NCBI GenBank assembly: GCA_963576475.1 | Contig: OY754972.1 | Location: forward strand, 12,910,811 to 12,974,810 | DNA from: Molanna angustata | Taxonomy: Eukaryota; Arthropoda; Insecta; Trichoptera; Molannidae | Length of the DNA: 64,000 bases | Direction: 5' to 3' | Shown: piece after piece, positions 47,060 to 58,180 of the stretch | Layout of the letters: each line of letters opens with the position of its first letter | How positions within the stretch are numbered: position 1 is the stretch's first letter | Program-made: the position numbers and the translations under genes | The notes under the pieces: model-generated | Seen by the model: only the letters and a program-made list of their open reading frames with translations | Told to the model about the DNA's origin: nothing | The model's database searches: none

Positions 47060-47780
47060 GTTACATAATATTAATTATTAAGTCATTTTAAGCTGTTATA
47101 TAGAATGATTGTGAAGCCCATGGTCCACTTATTGAGTCCTAGGTTAGTAGTTTTGTCGTGTATGTAGTTATGAATTGAGAATTTGCTGACAATAATTTAT
47201 CTAGTACTTCATAAAAATGCATTTAGAGATTGTCAACCTTTCAAGATGATAAAATGAACGCTTACTATGGTGTGGAGAGTTTAGTGTTGGCTACAACCCA
47301 TCGTTTTCATTCAGCAAATGCTACCTACGAAGCTATCAAGAGTGTGTCCGCTTATTTTTTAACGGCTTTTGTATACTAATGAGGAATTTACAAATGATTA
47401 GTGGAATCCATGACTTGATGGCATATAAGCCGCCAAAGGAATTCGATGCAATATATTAATATTGATATGGTCAAAGATAATTTTTTGATTACGTATGAAT
47501 ATATATTTTTATACTATTCATTATACTTTCAATGTCGGCTGTAAAACATTCTTAATTGTGTTTATTTGATCCATTCATATAAGAACTAAGAAATGAAACA
47601 AAGAACTAAGAAAAAAATGATGGAACAAATATATTCGAATACTTGTAAGGAGTATTATACAATTAAAAATTTATACAAATAATATTACATATATCCAAAA
47701 AATACTTTAAAATATTTATAATTGTTTTTCACCATTTTACTTGTACCTTTCTCGAAATTAATAAATAAAAAAGTAAATTA
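47060..47780. other. Non-coding AT-rich stretch
   Basis: Nothing recognised. Confidence 0.35.
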
Positions 47781-47783
47781 AAA

Positions 47784-48130
47784 TTGTTTTCTCAGTCTGG
47801 ATCTTCTTCTTCGATGGCGCTACAGTCCAAGTCGAGCCTTGGCCTCCTTCAACTTTTGCCTCCAACCCCGTATGTCCTCAGCTGCCGTCCTCCAGTTTGT
47901 AACGCTTAAGAGCTGTACTGCATCCCTCCTCACCTCGTCCTACCATCGCAACCTGGGTTTTCCTATTTTCCTTCTTCCTCCTGGATGTCCAGTCAAAATT
48001 CTCTTAGGAATTCGCATATTTGGCATCAGTCTGGGTCTGTGAGATGAAATATCGTGTCAGAATGTATCAACTTGTTATTATTTGCGTTGTAATATGATAT
48101 TTGATATAGTAGGTACCTGTTAGTTACTCG
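47784..48130 (+). repeat. SINE family A fragment split by a LINE tail
   Basis: GTTTTCTCAGTCTGGATCT (to 47804) is SINE body. It resumes at 48028 with CAGTCTGGGTCTGTGAGATG and continues through CAACTTGTTATT to CCTGTTAGTTACTCG. The tRNA-like head is missing. Confidence 0.8.
47805..48027 (-). pseudogene. RTE-like LINE 3' end inserted in a SINE
   Basis: The direct repeats CAGTCTGGATCT (47793-47804) and CAGTCTGGGTCT (48028-48039) are a 12-bp TSD with one mismatch. On the minus strand the insert encodes RIPKRILTGHPGGRRKIGKP, RLRW, a stop, DEVRRDAVQLLSVTNWRTAA, EDIRGWRQKLKEAKARLGL, then ends GCGCCATCGAAGAAGAAGA. This is the G-R-x-x-x-G-K-P-R-x-R-W plus N-W-R-x-x-A-x-D end of an RTE-like polymerase with a GAA tail. 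Related tails: 7195-7330 and 49855-49925. Confidence 0.85.
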
Positions 48131-48651
48131 TAATAATATGAAAAAAAGAGGACCCTCATTTCAAATTAAGATTAAAATTCTTAATTTAAATCTTTTATCA
48201 ACAAAGAAATGTTGCCATTAAATAACGCCTGAATATTATGCAACATGTATGGCTGCACAATTCACGATAAATTGTTCAATTTTATCAAAATACCGAATGA
48301 ATCGAGCTGAAAACATTGAACATGCATCATTATTGGGGATACACAAATTCTGAAAGTTTCAGACCTCTAACTGGTCGGAAGTTAGTAAATGGTCGATTGC
48401 GAAATTCCAGTAGATACAGACTGACAAACATGTGAAGAGTAGATATTAAAAATGAACGATTTTATCAAAATTGAAAATAGTTTTGCTTTACTTTGCTTGC
48501 TGGCTACCATAGAACAGTGTCCATTCATTAATCCTATCACGGCATATACCACAACCGGAGGTTACCAGCGATAGATGTGCTGGCGTGCATAACACCTATT
48601 CGTCTCACGTAAAAAGGCATACGGGACACTCGAAATCGATGATAATATTGT

Positions 48652-48858
48652 GGGCCTTTGTGGCTCGGTTGGTTAGTTATCTGACTGCGTATCCTAAGAC
48701 TCCGGGATCGATCGTCGATGGAGACACGGTTTTTTGTTTTTAGTCTGGATCTGTGAGACTATAAATATCGTAAGTCTCCAGAATGTGGCAACATGTTATT
48801 GGGTGCGTGTTAAATTAATATTTGACATAGTACCTGTTAGTTGCCAGAGAAGTAATGT
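48652..48858 (+). repeat. tRNA-derived SINE, family A
   Basis: Head GGGCCTTTGTGGCTCGGTTG, degraded B box (GGGATCGATCG), body TTTTAGTCTGGATCTGTGAG, TGGGTGCGTGTTAAATTAAT, end CCTGTTAGTTGCCAGAGAAG. Almost full length but with mutated promoter boxes. Confidence 0.88.
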
Positions 48859-49009
48859 TAAATAACATAAAATAAATAGTTGTGGTTCACAGTATCAGTG
48901 TCTGAAGCATTTTATTTTTAAAACCGGGATTTCGGTAAATTCCTTCGAAAAAATGGAAATAATCGTGTTTTTATTAAGTAAAATATACGAACGAACGAAA
49001 CTGTCATAT

Positions 49010-49257
49010 CACGGAAAAAAAATTCAAAAAATTTCTTCAGTCAAGAATATTTTTTCATATATAACGAAAATAATATTCTCTCAAATTAAGATTTTTTTGT
49101 TTTATCTCAAAACAGTATTTTCTTAATTCAAATAAATTTGTTTGAATTAAGAAAATATTGTTTTGAGATAAAACAAAAAATCTTAATTTGAGAGAATATT
49201 ATTTTCGTTATATATGAAAAAATATTCTTGACTGAAGAAAACTTTTTTTTCTGTGTG
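49010..49257. mobile_element. Near-perfect palindromic MITE, 248 bp
   Basis: Two ~122-bp arms meet at a TAAAT-like centre (~49132-49136). Inner words TCTCAAATTAAGATTTTTT and TTATCTCAAAACAGTATTTT are mirrored with only single mismatches. Termini are CACGGAAAAAAAA on the left and, reverse-complemented, CACACAGAAAAAAAA on the right. It would form a long RNA hairpin if transcribed. No target duplication identified. Confidence 0.9.
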
Positions 49258-49850
49258 CGCAGTGTATAAATAAGTGTTTATTATTATTATTAGTAAATAT
49301 TTGATGTTTTTATTATTATTAATAATAAATATTTGACGAGTTATTTGAAATTTCAAAAATTGGGGAATAATTCGAATATTCGAATAATCGATTTGTAATC
49401 TCTAATCATAGCGTCTCCGCTGTTACCATAGCATATACGTAGGTATGTAGCACATACATATGTAGGTATGGAAGAACCATCGTAGTTCGAAGAAGTAAGG
49501 AGTTGATGCACTTATTATAAGCATAAATAAATTCAATTTTCAATTTCCTGTTCTCTACGGTGGTGTCTGAATACATTTCATGGTACGCCGTGTCAAAATT
49601 AGCGTTTCCGAAACTACATTTTTAATATTTATATCCGTTTTATGGTAATAATGATGGCCAAACTCCGGATCACTACTAACATCAGCGTGTATTATAATTG
49701 TGAACGTGTAAGTAATACCTTCTGACGAGACTTAAAAAACGAAAGGATTGTGGCCAATACATAATTCTCCACATAACTGTTACTAGACAATGTTCTTAAA
49801 ACGTTGACAATCCCTGAATGCGTTTTTTTTGGTTCTTCCTATTATATACA
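49258..49850. other. Non-coding stretch
   Basis: TATTATTATTA-rich at ~49280-49330; otherwise nothing recognised. Confidence 0.35.
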
Positions 49851-49854
49851 TTCC

Positions 49855-49925
49855 TTGAAGGAGGACCATAAATTGAAGGAGGCTAAGACTTGATTTGGAC
49901 TGTATAGTCCAGCGAAGATGAAGTA
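49855..49925 (+). pseudogene. RTE-like LINE tail remnant
   Basis: AAGGAGGCTAAGACTTGATT, TGGACTGTATAGTCCAGCGA and AGATGAAG match the 3' terminus AGGCCAAGGCTCGACTTGGA...CGCCATCGAAGAAG of the minus-strand copy at 47805-48027. Confidence 0.55.
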
Positions 49926-50487
49926 TTTGTGGAAAAAATCCAATTACTAACTGGAATTGCACCACCACGTATAAGAAGAGCTGTAGCTTCTGAAGAGAAA
50001 AAGATGAGACAGCAGAATGACTCTCGATATCCGCTATATGGTCACATCCTCCCGCCCTCAAGACTCAAGTCTAGAAACAGTTTTCTCAGGAATACAATCG
50101 CACTAACCTCAACCAGCGAAAAGAGAAGAGTCGAGCTGTGGAAGGAAGGGTTAGGAAGTGAAAACTTCCACGAACCAACGAGCTTCCAACGAGTCACCGA
50201 CTACCATATGCAACCTGGAAATCCCTTAATAGACTAAGGACGGGTGTAGGAAGGTGCAAGGTAAACCCGGACAGATGGATAATGCTAGAGAATGATCAGG
50301 ACATGGCATGCGAATGTGGGGAGACGCAGAACATGTCACACCTGCTGAACTGCCCGCTTATGGAAGGAGGTTGCTCTGAGGAGGATCTGTGGCAAGCGAA
50401 TGAGAATGCTATTATGGCTGCAAATTACTGGAGGGACACAATATAGGTTGATGATCTTGGAAACGGAAAGTAAGTAAGTATTTACAG
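49926..50487 (+). pseudogene. Non-LTR polymerase C-terminal remnant
   Basis: The first part (to 50237) contains IQLLTGIAPPRIRRAVASEE. After a frame change comes LNRLRTGVGRCK-like RTGVGRCKVNPDRW, then the knuckle CECGETQNMSHLLNCPL, and AMAANYW-type ending, with an AAGTAAGTAAGTA tail at ~50470-50483. The R-T-G-x-G-R-C and C-x-C-G...H-x-x-x-C motifs are those of the 1521-2420 element. Several frame changes; only the end of the element survives. Confidence 0.75.
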
Positions 50488-50773
50488 AAGATATTTCGTA
50501 AGAAGACATGCGCCATGACACCTGTTGAGAAAACGATTTAAAAATACGCTTAATTTTTTTATATGAGTTAAACATGAATATATGTATACATGAATATTGT
50601 TATATGGGTTTCTATAGCATTATAGCCATACTGAAGACCATATATTTTTTATTGAATGCGCAGGCACAAGATCCACTGCGGTCGGAAACAGCTTTTAAAG
50701 ATTAAGTTTGAATATAAAATCGAATTAATGTCGGGTTATTAATCGGAATAAACAATATTGTAAAAACGACGTT

Positions 50774-50872
50774 CTTTATTAAACGCAAATACCTTAAATT
50801 CTATTCTTTTATTAAATGCAAATACCTTAAATTCTATTATTTTATTAAACGCAAATACCTTAAATTCTATTC
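50774..50872. repeat. Tandem repeat, 33 bp x 3
   Basis: TTATTAAACGCAAATACCTT followed by AAATTCTATTC is repeated three times (AATACC at 50788, 50821 and 50854). Confidence 0.92.
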
Positions 50873-50888
50873 TTCTTGGTTATTTATT

Positions 50889-51096
50889 ATTTCTCGGGCA
50901 ACTAACAGGTACTATGTCAAACATTAATTTAACACGCACCCAATAACAAGTTGCCACATTCTGGAGACTGACGATATAAATCGTCTCACAGATCCAGACT
51001 GAAAACACAATTAAAAACTGTGTCTTCACCGGGAATCGAACCCGGGACCTTTGGATCAGCAGTCAGATACCCAACCAACTGAGCCACGAAGGCTGA
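50889..51096 (-). repeat. tRNA-derived SINE, family A
   Basis: Minus strand: GCCTTCGTGGCTCAGTTGGT, intact B box within CCCGGGTTCGATTCCCGG, body GTGTTTTCAGTCTGGATCTG and TTGTTATTGGGTGCGTGT, end ACCTGTTAGTTGCCCGAGAA. Among the best-preserved copies here; both promoter boxes are intact. Confidence 0.9.
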
Positions 51097-52370
51097 AGGT
51101 TATATTAAGTTTACGAATGATAATGTAGTGTCTGGTGTGCGTATCGAGATCGGCTATGTAGGTATGATTTAGGGCGTGATTCCTACATGATTGTTTGTAT
51201 GGTTGATCTCGGTAATCACATAAGATGCTGCATATATTATGGTGACCCCGAAAATCAAAAAAAAGTAAAACGTAATAGTGAATTATTAAAAACGTCTTGA
51301 ATATTAATGTCATAGTATCAGTGATATAAAAAGATAGCACAATAATCGAATAATAATAATCTAAAAATAAAAAATAAAAAAATTGACATTATATTACATT
51401 GTGATAAAGTAACTCTCCTCGATTCCATAGCAGTGTTTAGTAAAAATAAACTATTAATGAATCGTGTAGTAGGCCGGTCGGTGTAATCGTCTAATCTAAT
51501 AACCGATTTATTAATTGCAAGAGAAATTATTTTGAAAACAGAGAAGGTACCTTCTTGCATCAATATTCAGTGAATAAATTATGGACCCTTTATTATATCT
51601 TTCATTTAATAGATCGACCAATATATTAAGAGTTTCTTTCTGTTATGCATAATACAAGGACGCTGAATATTTTGTAATTTTTTTATTAAAACATCACAAT
51701 CAGAATTTTACAACCATTGTTTTTTATCGAAATTTCAACTACTAACTTTCTCGCATACTCAGTGAATAAATTATCAACCCAATTATTTTTAATTTAGTTT
51801 AAATTGGCCTATTTTCATATGATAGATTTCTTGAAATTACGAACTCCAGCATACCTGTCAACATATTTTGAGTTTGAAAAATGATTGAGAAATTAATCAG
51901 GAGGGTAAGTCTTGTTTACCGGCGGAATCAAAACCATCCATGTTTAGCGTTGACCACATCCCACTGGTTAATTATTAATCTTGCTTTCGAACTTGTATGT
52001 CTGCTTAACAAACAAGAACTTGACCTCATAGAAAGAGTTATCCTATTGTTTCGATTTAATTAGATAAAACCCAATTTGTCAATCCATTTTCTTATTTTTA
52101 TTTGATCGGCTTTATTCAAATGTGACCAATGTTAAAAATGAATCCACGTAGGTAGGTAAGTGGGTACCTATGTATATATAATAATTTGATAGGTGTGCTA
52201 CATTTACATGAGTTATTACTTTCACTCGCATTATTATAAAATATTAGGTAAACCTGTTTGTTTCGTCACTATAAACCAGGTGCTTAAAACAGCGGGTTCG
52301 CCATTAAATAGCATGAATTATTTCCAATGTCCATAAATTGATCCGTGCCCACACAATCGATTGTCATAAA
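51097..52370. other. Non-coding AT-rich stretch
   Basis: No supported gene; frames up to 94 codons lack domains. Confidence 0.4.
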
Positions 52371-52789
52371 CGGTGATTTTTAAAATTGTTTTAGAATCAG
52401 TTATTTATAGAATTCTGTTAAAAAACCATATTCTTGATTTTTAAACGGTGATTTCCAGAATTGTTTCAGAATCAGTTATTAATATAACTAATTCTGTCAA
52501 AAAGATACATTCTCGATTTTTAAACAGTGATTTTTTAAATTGTTTAAGAATCAGTTATTTATAGAATTTTGTTAACAAAATACAATCTTGATTTTTAAAC
52601 AGTGATTTTTAAAATTGTTTAAGAATCAGTTATTTATAGAATTTTGTTATAAAAAATATATTCTTGATTTTTAAACGGTGATTTCCAAAATTGTTTAAGA
52701 ATCAGTTATTTATATAATTATGTTAACAAAATACAATCTTGATTTTTAAACAGTGATTTTTAAAATTGTTTAAGAATCAGTTTTTAGAT

Positions 52790-52971
52790 GGGTCGATGGC
52801 AGAGCGGTTATCGCGCTGAGCTAGTAATCCAGTGATCGCGAGTTCGAATCCTGCCTCGACCGATTTCGTTCACCTATAGCACAAGCATTCATTTGCTTAT
52901 TTTAGGAAACGTAGGAAGATGTTTATGTACTTGTTTAACAAGGACATAATCATTTTTTTTTTTTTAAATAA
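52790..52971 (+). repeat. Thr-like SINE inside the array, copy 1
   Basis: A box TGGCAGAGCGG, anticodon arm CTGAG-CTAGTAA-TCCAG (AGT), B box AGTTCGAATCC and closing CGACC pairing with the leading GGTCG. The body matches 36021-36173, with ~13 Ts near the end. The same insertion is present 527 bp downstream. Confidence 0.9.
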
Positions 52972-53315
52972 GAAAAATAAATAAGTTATTTATAGAATTT
53001 TGTTATAAAAAATAATTCTTGATTTTTAAACGGTGATTTTTAAAATTGTTTAAGAATCAGTTATTTATAGAATTTGGTTATAAAAAATATATTCTTGATT
53101 TTTAAACGGCATTATAGTTTATGATTGCATATACAAGCAAACATTGGATTTTTTCCTTCTCGGGAGTCAATTTTGTTATAAAAAATATATTCTTGATTTT
53201 TAAACGGTGATTTCCAAAATTGTTTAAGAATCAGTTATTTATATAATTATGTTAACAAAATACAATCTTGATTTTTAAACAGTGATTTTAAAGTTTAAGA
53301 ATCAGTTTTTAGAGG

Positions 53316-53492
53316 GGTCGATGGCAGAGCGGTTATCGCGCTGGGCTAGTAATTCAGTGATCGCGAGTTCGAATCCTGCCTCGACCGATTTCGTTCACCT
53401 ATAGCACAAGCATTCATTTGTTTATTTTAGGGAACGTAGGAAGATGTTAATGTACTTGTTTAACAAGGACATATTCATTTTTTTTTTTAAAA
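53316..53492 (+). repeat. Thr-like SINE inside the array, copy 2
   Basis: Nearly identical to copy 1 (CTGGG-CTAGTAA-TTCAG arm, same body and T-run). It was carried along by the 528-bp duplication and not inserted independently, because its flanks are the same. Confidence 0.9.
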
Positions 53493-53695
53493 TAAGAAAA
53501 ATAAATAAGTTATTTATAGAATTTTGTTATAAAAAATAATTCTTGATTTTTAAACGGTGATTTTTAAAATTGTTTAAGAATCAGTTATTTATAGAATTTT
53601 ATTATAAAAAATATATTCTTGATTTTTAAACGGCATTATAGTTTATGATTGCATATACAAGCAAACATTGGATTTTTTCCTTCTCGGGAGTCATT

Positions 53696-54310
53696 AATAC
53701 TTTTTGCCAATTGCAGGACAAATAAACCAGCCGATTATAAGTCGTAAGCCCTGTAGGTGCCTGATTTCCCATTTCAACTATAAAAATATATTCCAACTTC
53801 GCCTCTATTGGGATATTAAGGCCCCTCTATGCCTGGGAAAAACGTTCACAAAAATAAGCTTACTAAATTACCTTCAAATGTGTGAAATCACCAAAAAATA
53901 TCACCAAATCTGTGACAATATTTATGTTTTCATGAAGAAAATGTCAAGTATATTTTTTTAATAGCAAGAATAGTAATTAAAAAACTAAAACAACTCAGTT
54001 GGTAGATTTTCATATTCTCTTTCAATGGAAGTAAAAATCTACATGATAGGCCTTGTAGTTTTTTAGTTTCTTACAATAAAAAATGGGTTTTATAAAAACT
54101 TATTTTACAAGAAAAGTTTGAAACAAATTCAAATTTCAAAAATAATCACGCAATAGAATAAATTTGTAAAAATAAACCGTTGTTTATTTCAAAGACGTAT
54201 CTTTTGAGCGTACTGAAAAAAAGTTTTTAAAATTAACGCTTAACCTCTTCATTGTAAAAGTTTTTTAAATTTTTCTCTCAATATATTTATTAAATACTTG
54301 TGATTTTGAA
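53696..54310. other. Non-coding AT-rich stretch
   Basis: No gene; an 85-codon frame at 53704 has no recognisable domain. Confidence 0.35.
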
Positions 54311-54585
54311 TGCTGTTATGGTTTTTGTATGATCATTGTTACCTATAATTTTTGACTGCTGTTATGGTTTTTGTATGATCATTGTTACCTATAATTTTTG
54401 ACTGCTGTTATGGTTTTTGTATGATCATTGTTACCTATAATTTTTGACTGCTGTTTTGGTTTTGTATGATCATTGTTACCTATAATTTTTGACTGCTGTT
54501 ATGGTTTTTGTATGATCATTGTTACCTATAATTTTTGTCTGCTGTTATGGTTTTTGTATGATCATTGTTACCTATAATTTTTGGA
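54311..54585. repeat. Tandem repeat, 46 bp x 6
   Basis: Six units beginning TGCTGTTATGGTTTTTGTAT, with GATCATTGTTACCTATAAT, start at 54311, 54357, 54403, 54449, 54494 and 54540. Only the fourth has changes (TTTTGG, one base short). Very recent expansion. Confidence 0.96.
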
Positions 54586-54680
54586 TGCGGACAAAAAAAT
54601 CCGCTAGAATAATACAATTTTGCATCGTATGAAAATATCATTTGAAGATATTTATTTGAATCTTTTTGTACATCTAATTA

Positions 54681-55200
54681 GTACACTGGCGGGCCTATTG
54701 CCTAATGGCAAGTTCTTTCAGCCAACCAGTGTCAATGTTAAAAATACAAAACAGTGTGTACTATGGCAATAAGTTATTATTATCACATTACAAAAATAAA
54801 CAAAGATAGCAGAAGAAAAGTAAAAAGATAAAAAAAAACAAAAATGATAGCATTCAAGAACAATTCATAGCAATGATAGAGGAAAACCAAAGGATAATGA
54901 AAGGAAGAGGAGAGGAAGATGTAATCAGGTATTTTTAGATAAATATTTTAGCTTTACCTAGCCATTTCTTGAAGATGTTTAGTGATATAGACGACGTAAT
55001 ATCAGGACTTAGACTATTCCATATGAATGTACTTCAAATAGGTAAAAAAATCAGAACTATGAATTGGAATAGATAATAGTAAAGTACGTTCAGCAGATCG
55101 AAGTAGACGCCCGTGGCTTGAAAGATAAGTGAATTTATCTTTGAGATACTGAGGTTAATTTGGATTAAAAAGGATATTGTATAGTAATGACAAGATATGT
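54681..55200 (-). pseudogene. CR1/jockey-like LINE 3' end
   Basis: The minus-strand tail is CACTGGTTGGCTGAAAGAAC, TTGCCATTAGGCAATAGGCC, CGCC at 54733-54681. Upstream (54957-55010) the minus strand encodes SPDITSSISLNIFKKWLGK, the C-terminal tip of such polymerases, equivalent to ALDIRTAPSTFKSRLK at 21413-21607. Further 5' the sequence is full of stops. Confidence 0.65.
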
Positions 55201-55330
55201 AGGATGTAGGTACTCGTATACTATTATGTCGTTGTCGTATCTTGGTCCAATGAAGAAGATTACGGTAATCAGAAATATAATCGATTTTTTAGTCCAAAGA
55301 TAAAACTTATTTACTTTGTCTTAGTCTGTC

Positions 55331-55985
55331 TTGGGCAACACACTCAACAATGTGGCGTGGAAGCACCAGTTGCAGAAAGGAGGCCTAGTGCTGAGTGTGA
55401 ACAAAACAAAGTTTATGGCTTACAATATTCCTCACACAGACACTGACCCGATTATAATTGATGGGCAGCAAGTCACGTCAAGTGTCTCGGGACAATATGA
55501 AATGAGTCAGGAGGCCTGGAAATCAACATTCAGAAGTGACTGGTGTAATCTGTGACAGGTTTATGCCAGTGAAGATGAAAGGCCATGTCTAAGAGACAAT
55601 GATCAGATGGTGCTGATGTATGGTAGCGAGACCTGGGCCGTCACATGTAGGCAAGTTCTTATGTGGATGTGCGGCGTCACAAGGGGGGATGAAATCCGTA
55701 ATGTATATGTGAGAGGTAGCCTGGGCATACGCAATGTCTCCGATAAGCTGATGGAAAGTAGGCTGAGGTGGTTCGGACATATTCGAAGAAAATCGCCGGA
55801 AAACGCATGTAACACTGCACTGGACTATCGAGTTCCCGGCAAAAGACCAAAAGGGCGTCCCAAAAGATGATGGAAGAGCTTGATGGCGGAGTATATGCGG
55901 AATACTGTCTCTGAGAGCGATGCTCGGTATAGAACGAAGTGGAGGAGTGCATTAAGGATAGCTGACCCCACCACCATGCGGTATA
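55331..55985 (+). pseudogene. RTE-type polymerase C-terminal remnant
   Basis: Reads KGGLVLSVNKTKFMAYN, IIIDGQQV, ICDRFMPVKMKGHV, then MYGSETWAVTCRQ, MWMCGVTRGDEIRNVYVRGS, SRLRWFGHIRRKSPE, GKRPKGRPKR, a stop, and WRSALRIADPTTMR. This is the whole region from just after the FADD box to the C-terminus of an RTE-type polymerase (Y-G-S-E-T-W, L-R-W-x-G-H, G-R-P-K-R). At least two frame changes, a premature stop at 55868 and a deletion between ETWAVTCRQ and MWMCGV make it inactive. Confidence 0.85.
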
Positions 55986-56404
55986 AAAACCAAGGAGAGA
56001 TCGATTGTTGAAGACTCGACAAAAGGAAAGTAACATATTAATGACAGTGAGTTATACGTTCAATTTTGGGTACAGATCATTCACACGATAAAAATTAAAT
56101 ATCAATTACTACAATATATTTGAAACCTCTGCCTGATCTTTGCTAATTTCTCTTTAGCATTTGTGATCAAAACTCAAAAGTCACAAACGTTTTTATATCA
56201 TTATTTACTGGCACGATTACTTTATTTGGTTTCTTGACGTACAAGTGATTATGATGATGTATTGTTTCAATCATCTTTCTATGCAACTTAAATTATCTGC
56301 ATCATTTTGTTGTACAAAGTAATCAATTTTATTTTAGAAAATATGTTTTCAGAATGTCAAAGCATCCGCTAATATATCTTAACTTTCGTCATATCTTCTC
56401 ATCT

Positions 56405-57085
56405 GGGTCACAATCCTAAGATTGGTCTGCACCAAACACTCGATCTTTCCACTTAACTCTATCGTCCACCAGTCTCTTCATTTCTTTGTAGCTGCTACAG
56501 CGCACGTCACCGATTATCTGGTCTATATAGTTATTTCTGGGGCGACCTCTACAGTTACCCCATCAATCATTACTTCGACGATGGTAAAAAGCGGGCCTGG
56601 GTGCCGGATGTTGTGGCCTATCCAAGTTGTTCTCTGTTGGGCAATTCTTTTCATAATTTGCCTTGTCTCTCCAACACTACTTAGTACCTCGTCGTTGCTG
56701 ATGTGTTCTGACCAGTGAACTTTAGCCATGCGTCTGTAGCACCACATCTCAAACGCAGACAGACGTCCCGTTTCGCGTTGGCTGATGGTCCATGTTTCAC
56801 AGCCATATAGCAGTGCACTCCAGACATGAGACTTGATCAAATTTTTCCTAATTTTGATGGAAATGTTAGGGGATTCAAAAATAGTTGATATTTTGTTGAA
56901 GGCGACTCTTGCTTGGTGGATTCTGCTTTTGATGTCTGCTGTTGAACGTCCGTCTTGAGATATTCTGCTTCCCAGATATATAAACTCTTTCACCTGCTTA
57001 ATTTCGATGCCTCCCAGAACAATATTTGCAGTGCATTCCTCCCTTCCAGCAACCATGCATTTTGTTTCGTTTTTGTTTTTGTTTC
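56405..57085 (-). pseudogene. RTE-like polymerase C-terminal remnant
   Basis: Minus strand: NETKCMVAGREECTANIVLG, IEIKQVKEFIYLGSRISQDG, RKNLIKSHVWSALLYGCETW, RLSAFEMWCYRRMAKVHWSE, TRQIMKRIAQQRTTWIGHNI. A frameshift near 56545 follows, and then RPRNNYIDQIIGDVRCSSYK, EMKRLVDDRVKWKDRVFGAD, QS and a stop (56416-56418). The same family as 25905-26841 and the better copy of the two. It lies back to back with the tail of the next element. Confidence 0.88.
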
Positions 57086-57246
57086 GTCATATACATATCG
57101 TTATATCATACAATATATATTTTTATTTATTTTTATTTATTTATTTATTTTAATTTTGGCACATTTTACAAAATTAAATAAACAACAAAAAAATACAAAA
57201 AAAATTCAAAGAAAATTACAAATAACAATTACTGAATACCAAAATT

Positions 57247-57273
57247 CCCACAAAGGCAATGCCTGTGTGTGGG
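57247..57273 (-). other. Predicted 3' hairpin of the CR1-like element
   Basis: On the minus strand the outer arms CCCACA and TGTGGG enclose AGGC-ATT-GCCT. The inner stem equals that at 14391-14423, while the outer stem has different bases that still pair. Confidence 0.7.
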
Positions 57274-58180
57274 TATACAATATAAATATAAAAAAATAGA
57301 TTTTTATATCTACTTAATATAAACATATGTATAATATAAAATATTAAAAGTGAAAAAGAAGAAATATATTTACAGTTGATATTATTATGAACAAATATAT
57401 TCTTTATATAATATGTATGTACGTGCCCATAACAAATGAAAAAAATTAAATGTATCTAAAATATTATGAATTATAACAAGAGTGAAGTAAACCAGATAAA
57501 AAAATTATATGCAATAAAATAAATGCTAAATAATGCAATAAAATAAAAACAGGTACATTGAACGAGGCAAAAATGTACTGGCCACAACACCATGAATACA
57601 GTCTACCCACAAATGTATCAGGCGACTCACAACAATAAGCAACGTCAGTTGCTCGGTTCTAAACTATGTATGTTGCAGTCAAATACATTTATTCCCCGTT
57701 CACCCAATAAACTCGTAAAAATCATACAAACAGATACTTAAATAAAATAACAAATTATATGTTCATGAAAATATAAAAATACACACATATATCGGATAAC
57801 AATACACAACAATCAATAAATAAAAATATAGAAAGTAAATAAAAATGTATCTTAACTTTATGAAATATGAATTAATTAAAAGAAACAAGTAAAAAAGAAG
57901 TAGAAAAAACAAAATAAAAATACATAGAGGAAAAGAAAAAAATACGTAGGTATTTTGAACTAAAAAACAGTTAAAAAAAAAAAAAAAAATAATAAATAAT
58001 AATAATAACATATGAGGTAGTAGAATGATATAACAAAATAAAAATACTATAAGGAGGAAAATATATCATAATAAGAATTCACAAATAAAGAGAGGAAAAA
58101 AAAATCACTTTAAATTAACATGTAAAACAATATTTTTAGATATAGATAAAAAAAATATGCATATAAATTTCATATAAAAA

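Larger units (their letters stand above)
52371..53695. repeat. 75-bp repeat array, partly re-duplicated as a 528-bp unit
   Basis: Units of 75-79 bp (CGGTGATTTTTAAAATTG, AAGAATCAGTTATTTATAGA, ATTCTTGATTTTTAAA) start at 52371, 52446, 52525, 52600, 52676 and 52751 and resume after each SINE. On top of this, 52642-53169 and 53170-53695 are tandem copies of one ~528-bp block that includes array units, a SINE and the unique piece CAAGCAAACATTGGATTTTT. No coding capacity. Confidence 0.92.

Noticed and set aside
52371..53695. A CRISPR-like array (regular repeats)
   Set aside because: Units are contiguous 75-bp tandem repeats without unique spacers, in a eukaryotic context.
56422..56718. Plus-strand 98-codon frame
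   Set aside because: Antisense shadow of the minus-strand RTE-like polymerase remnant.
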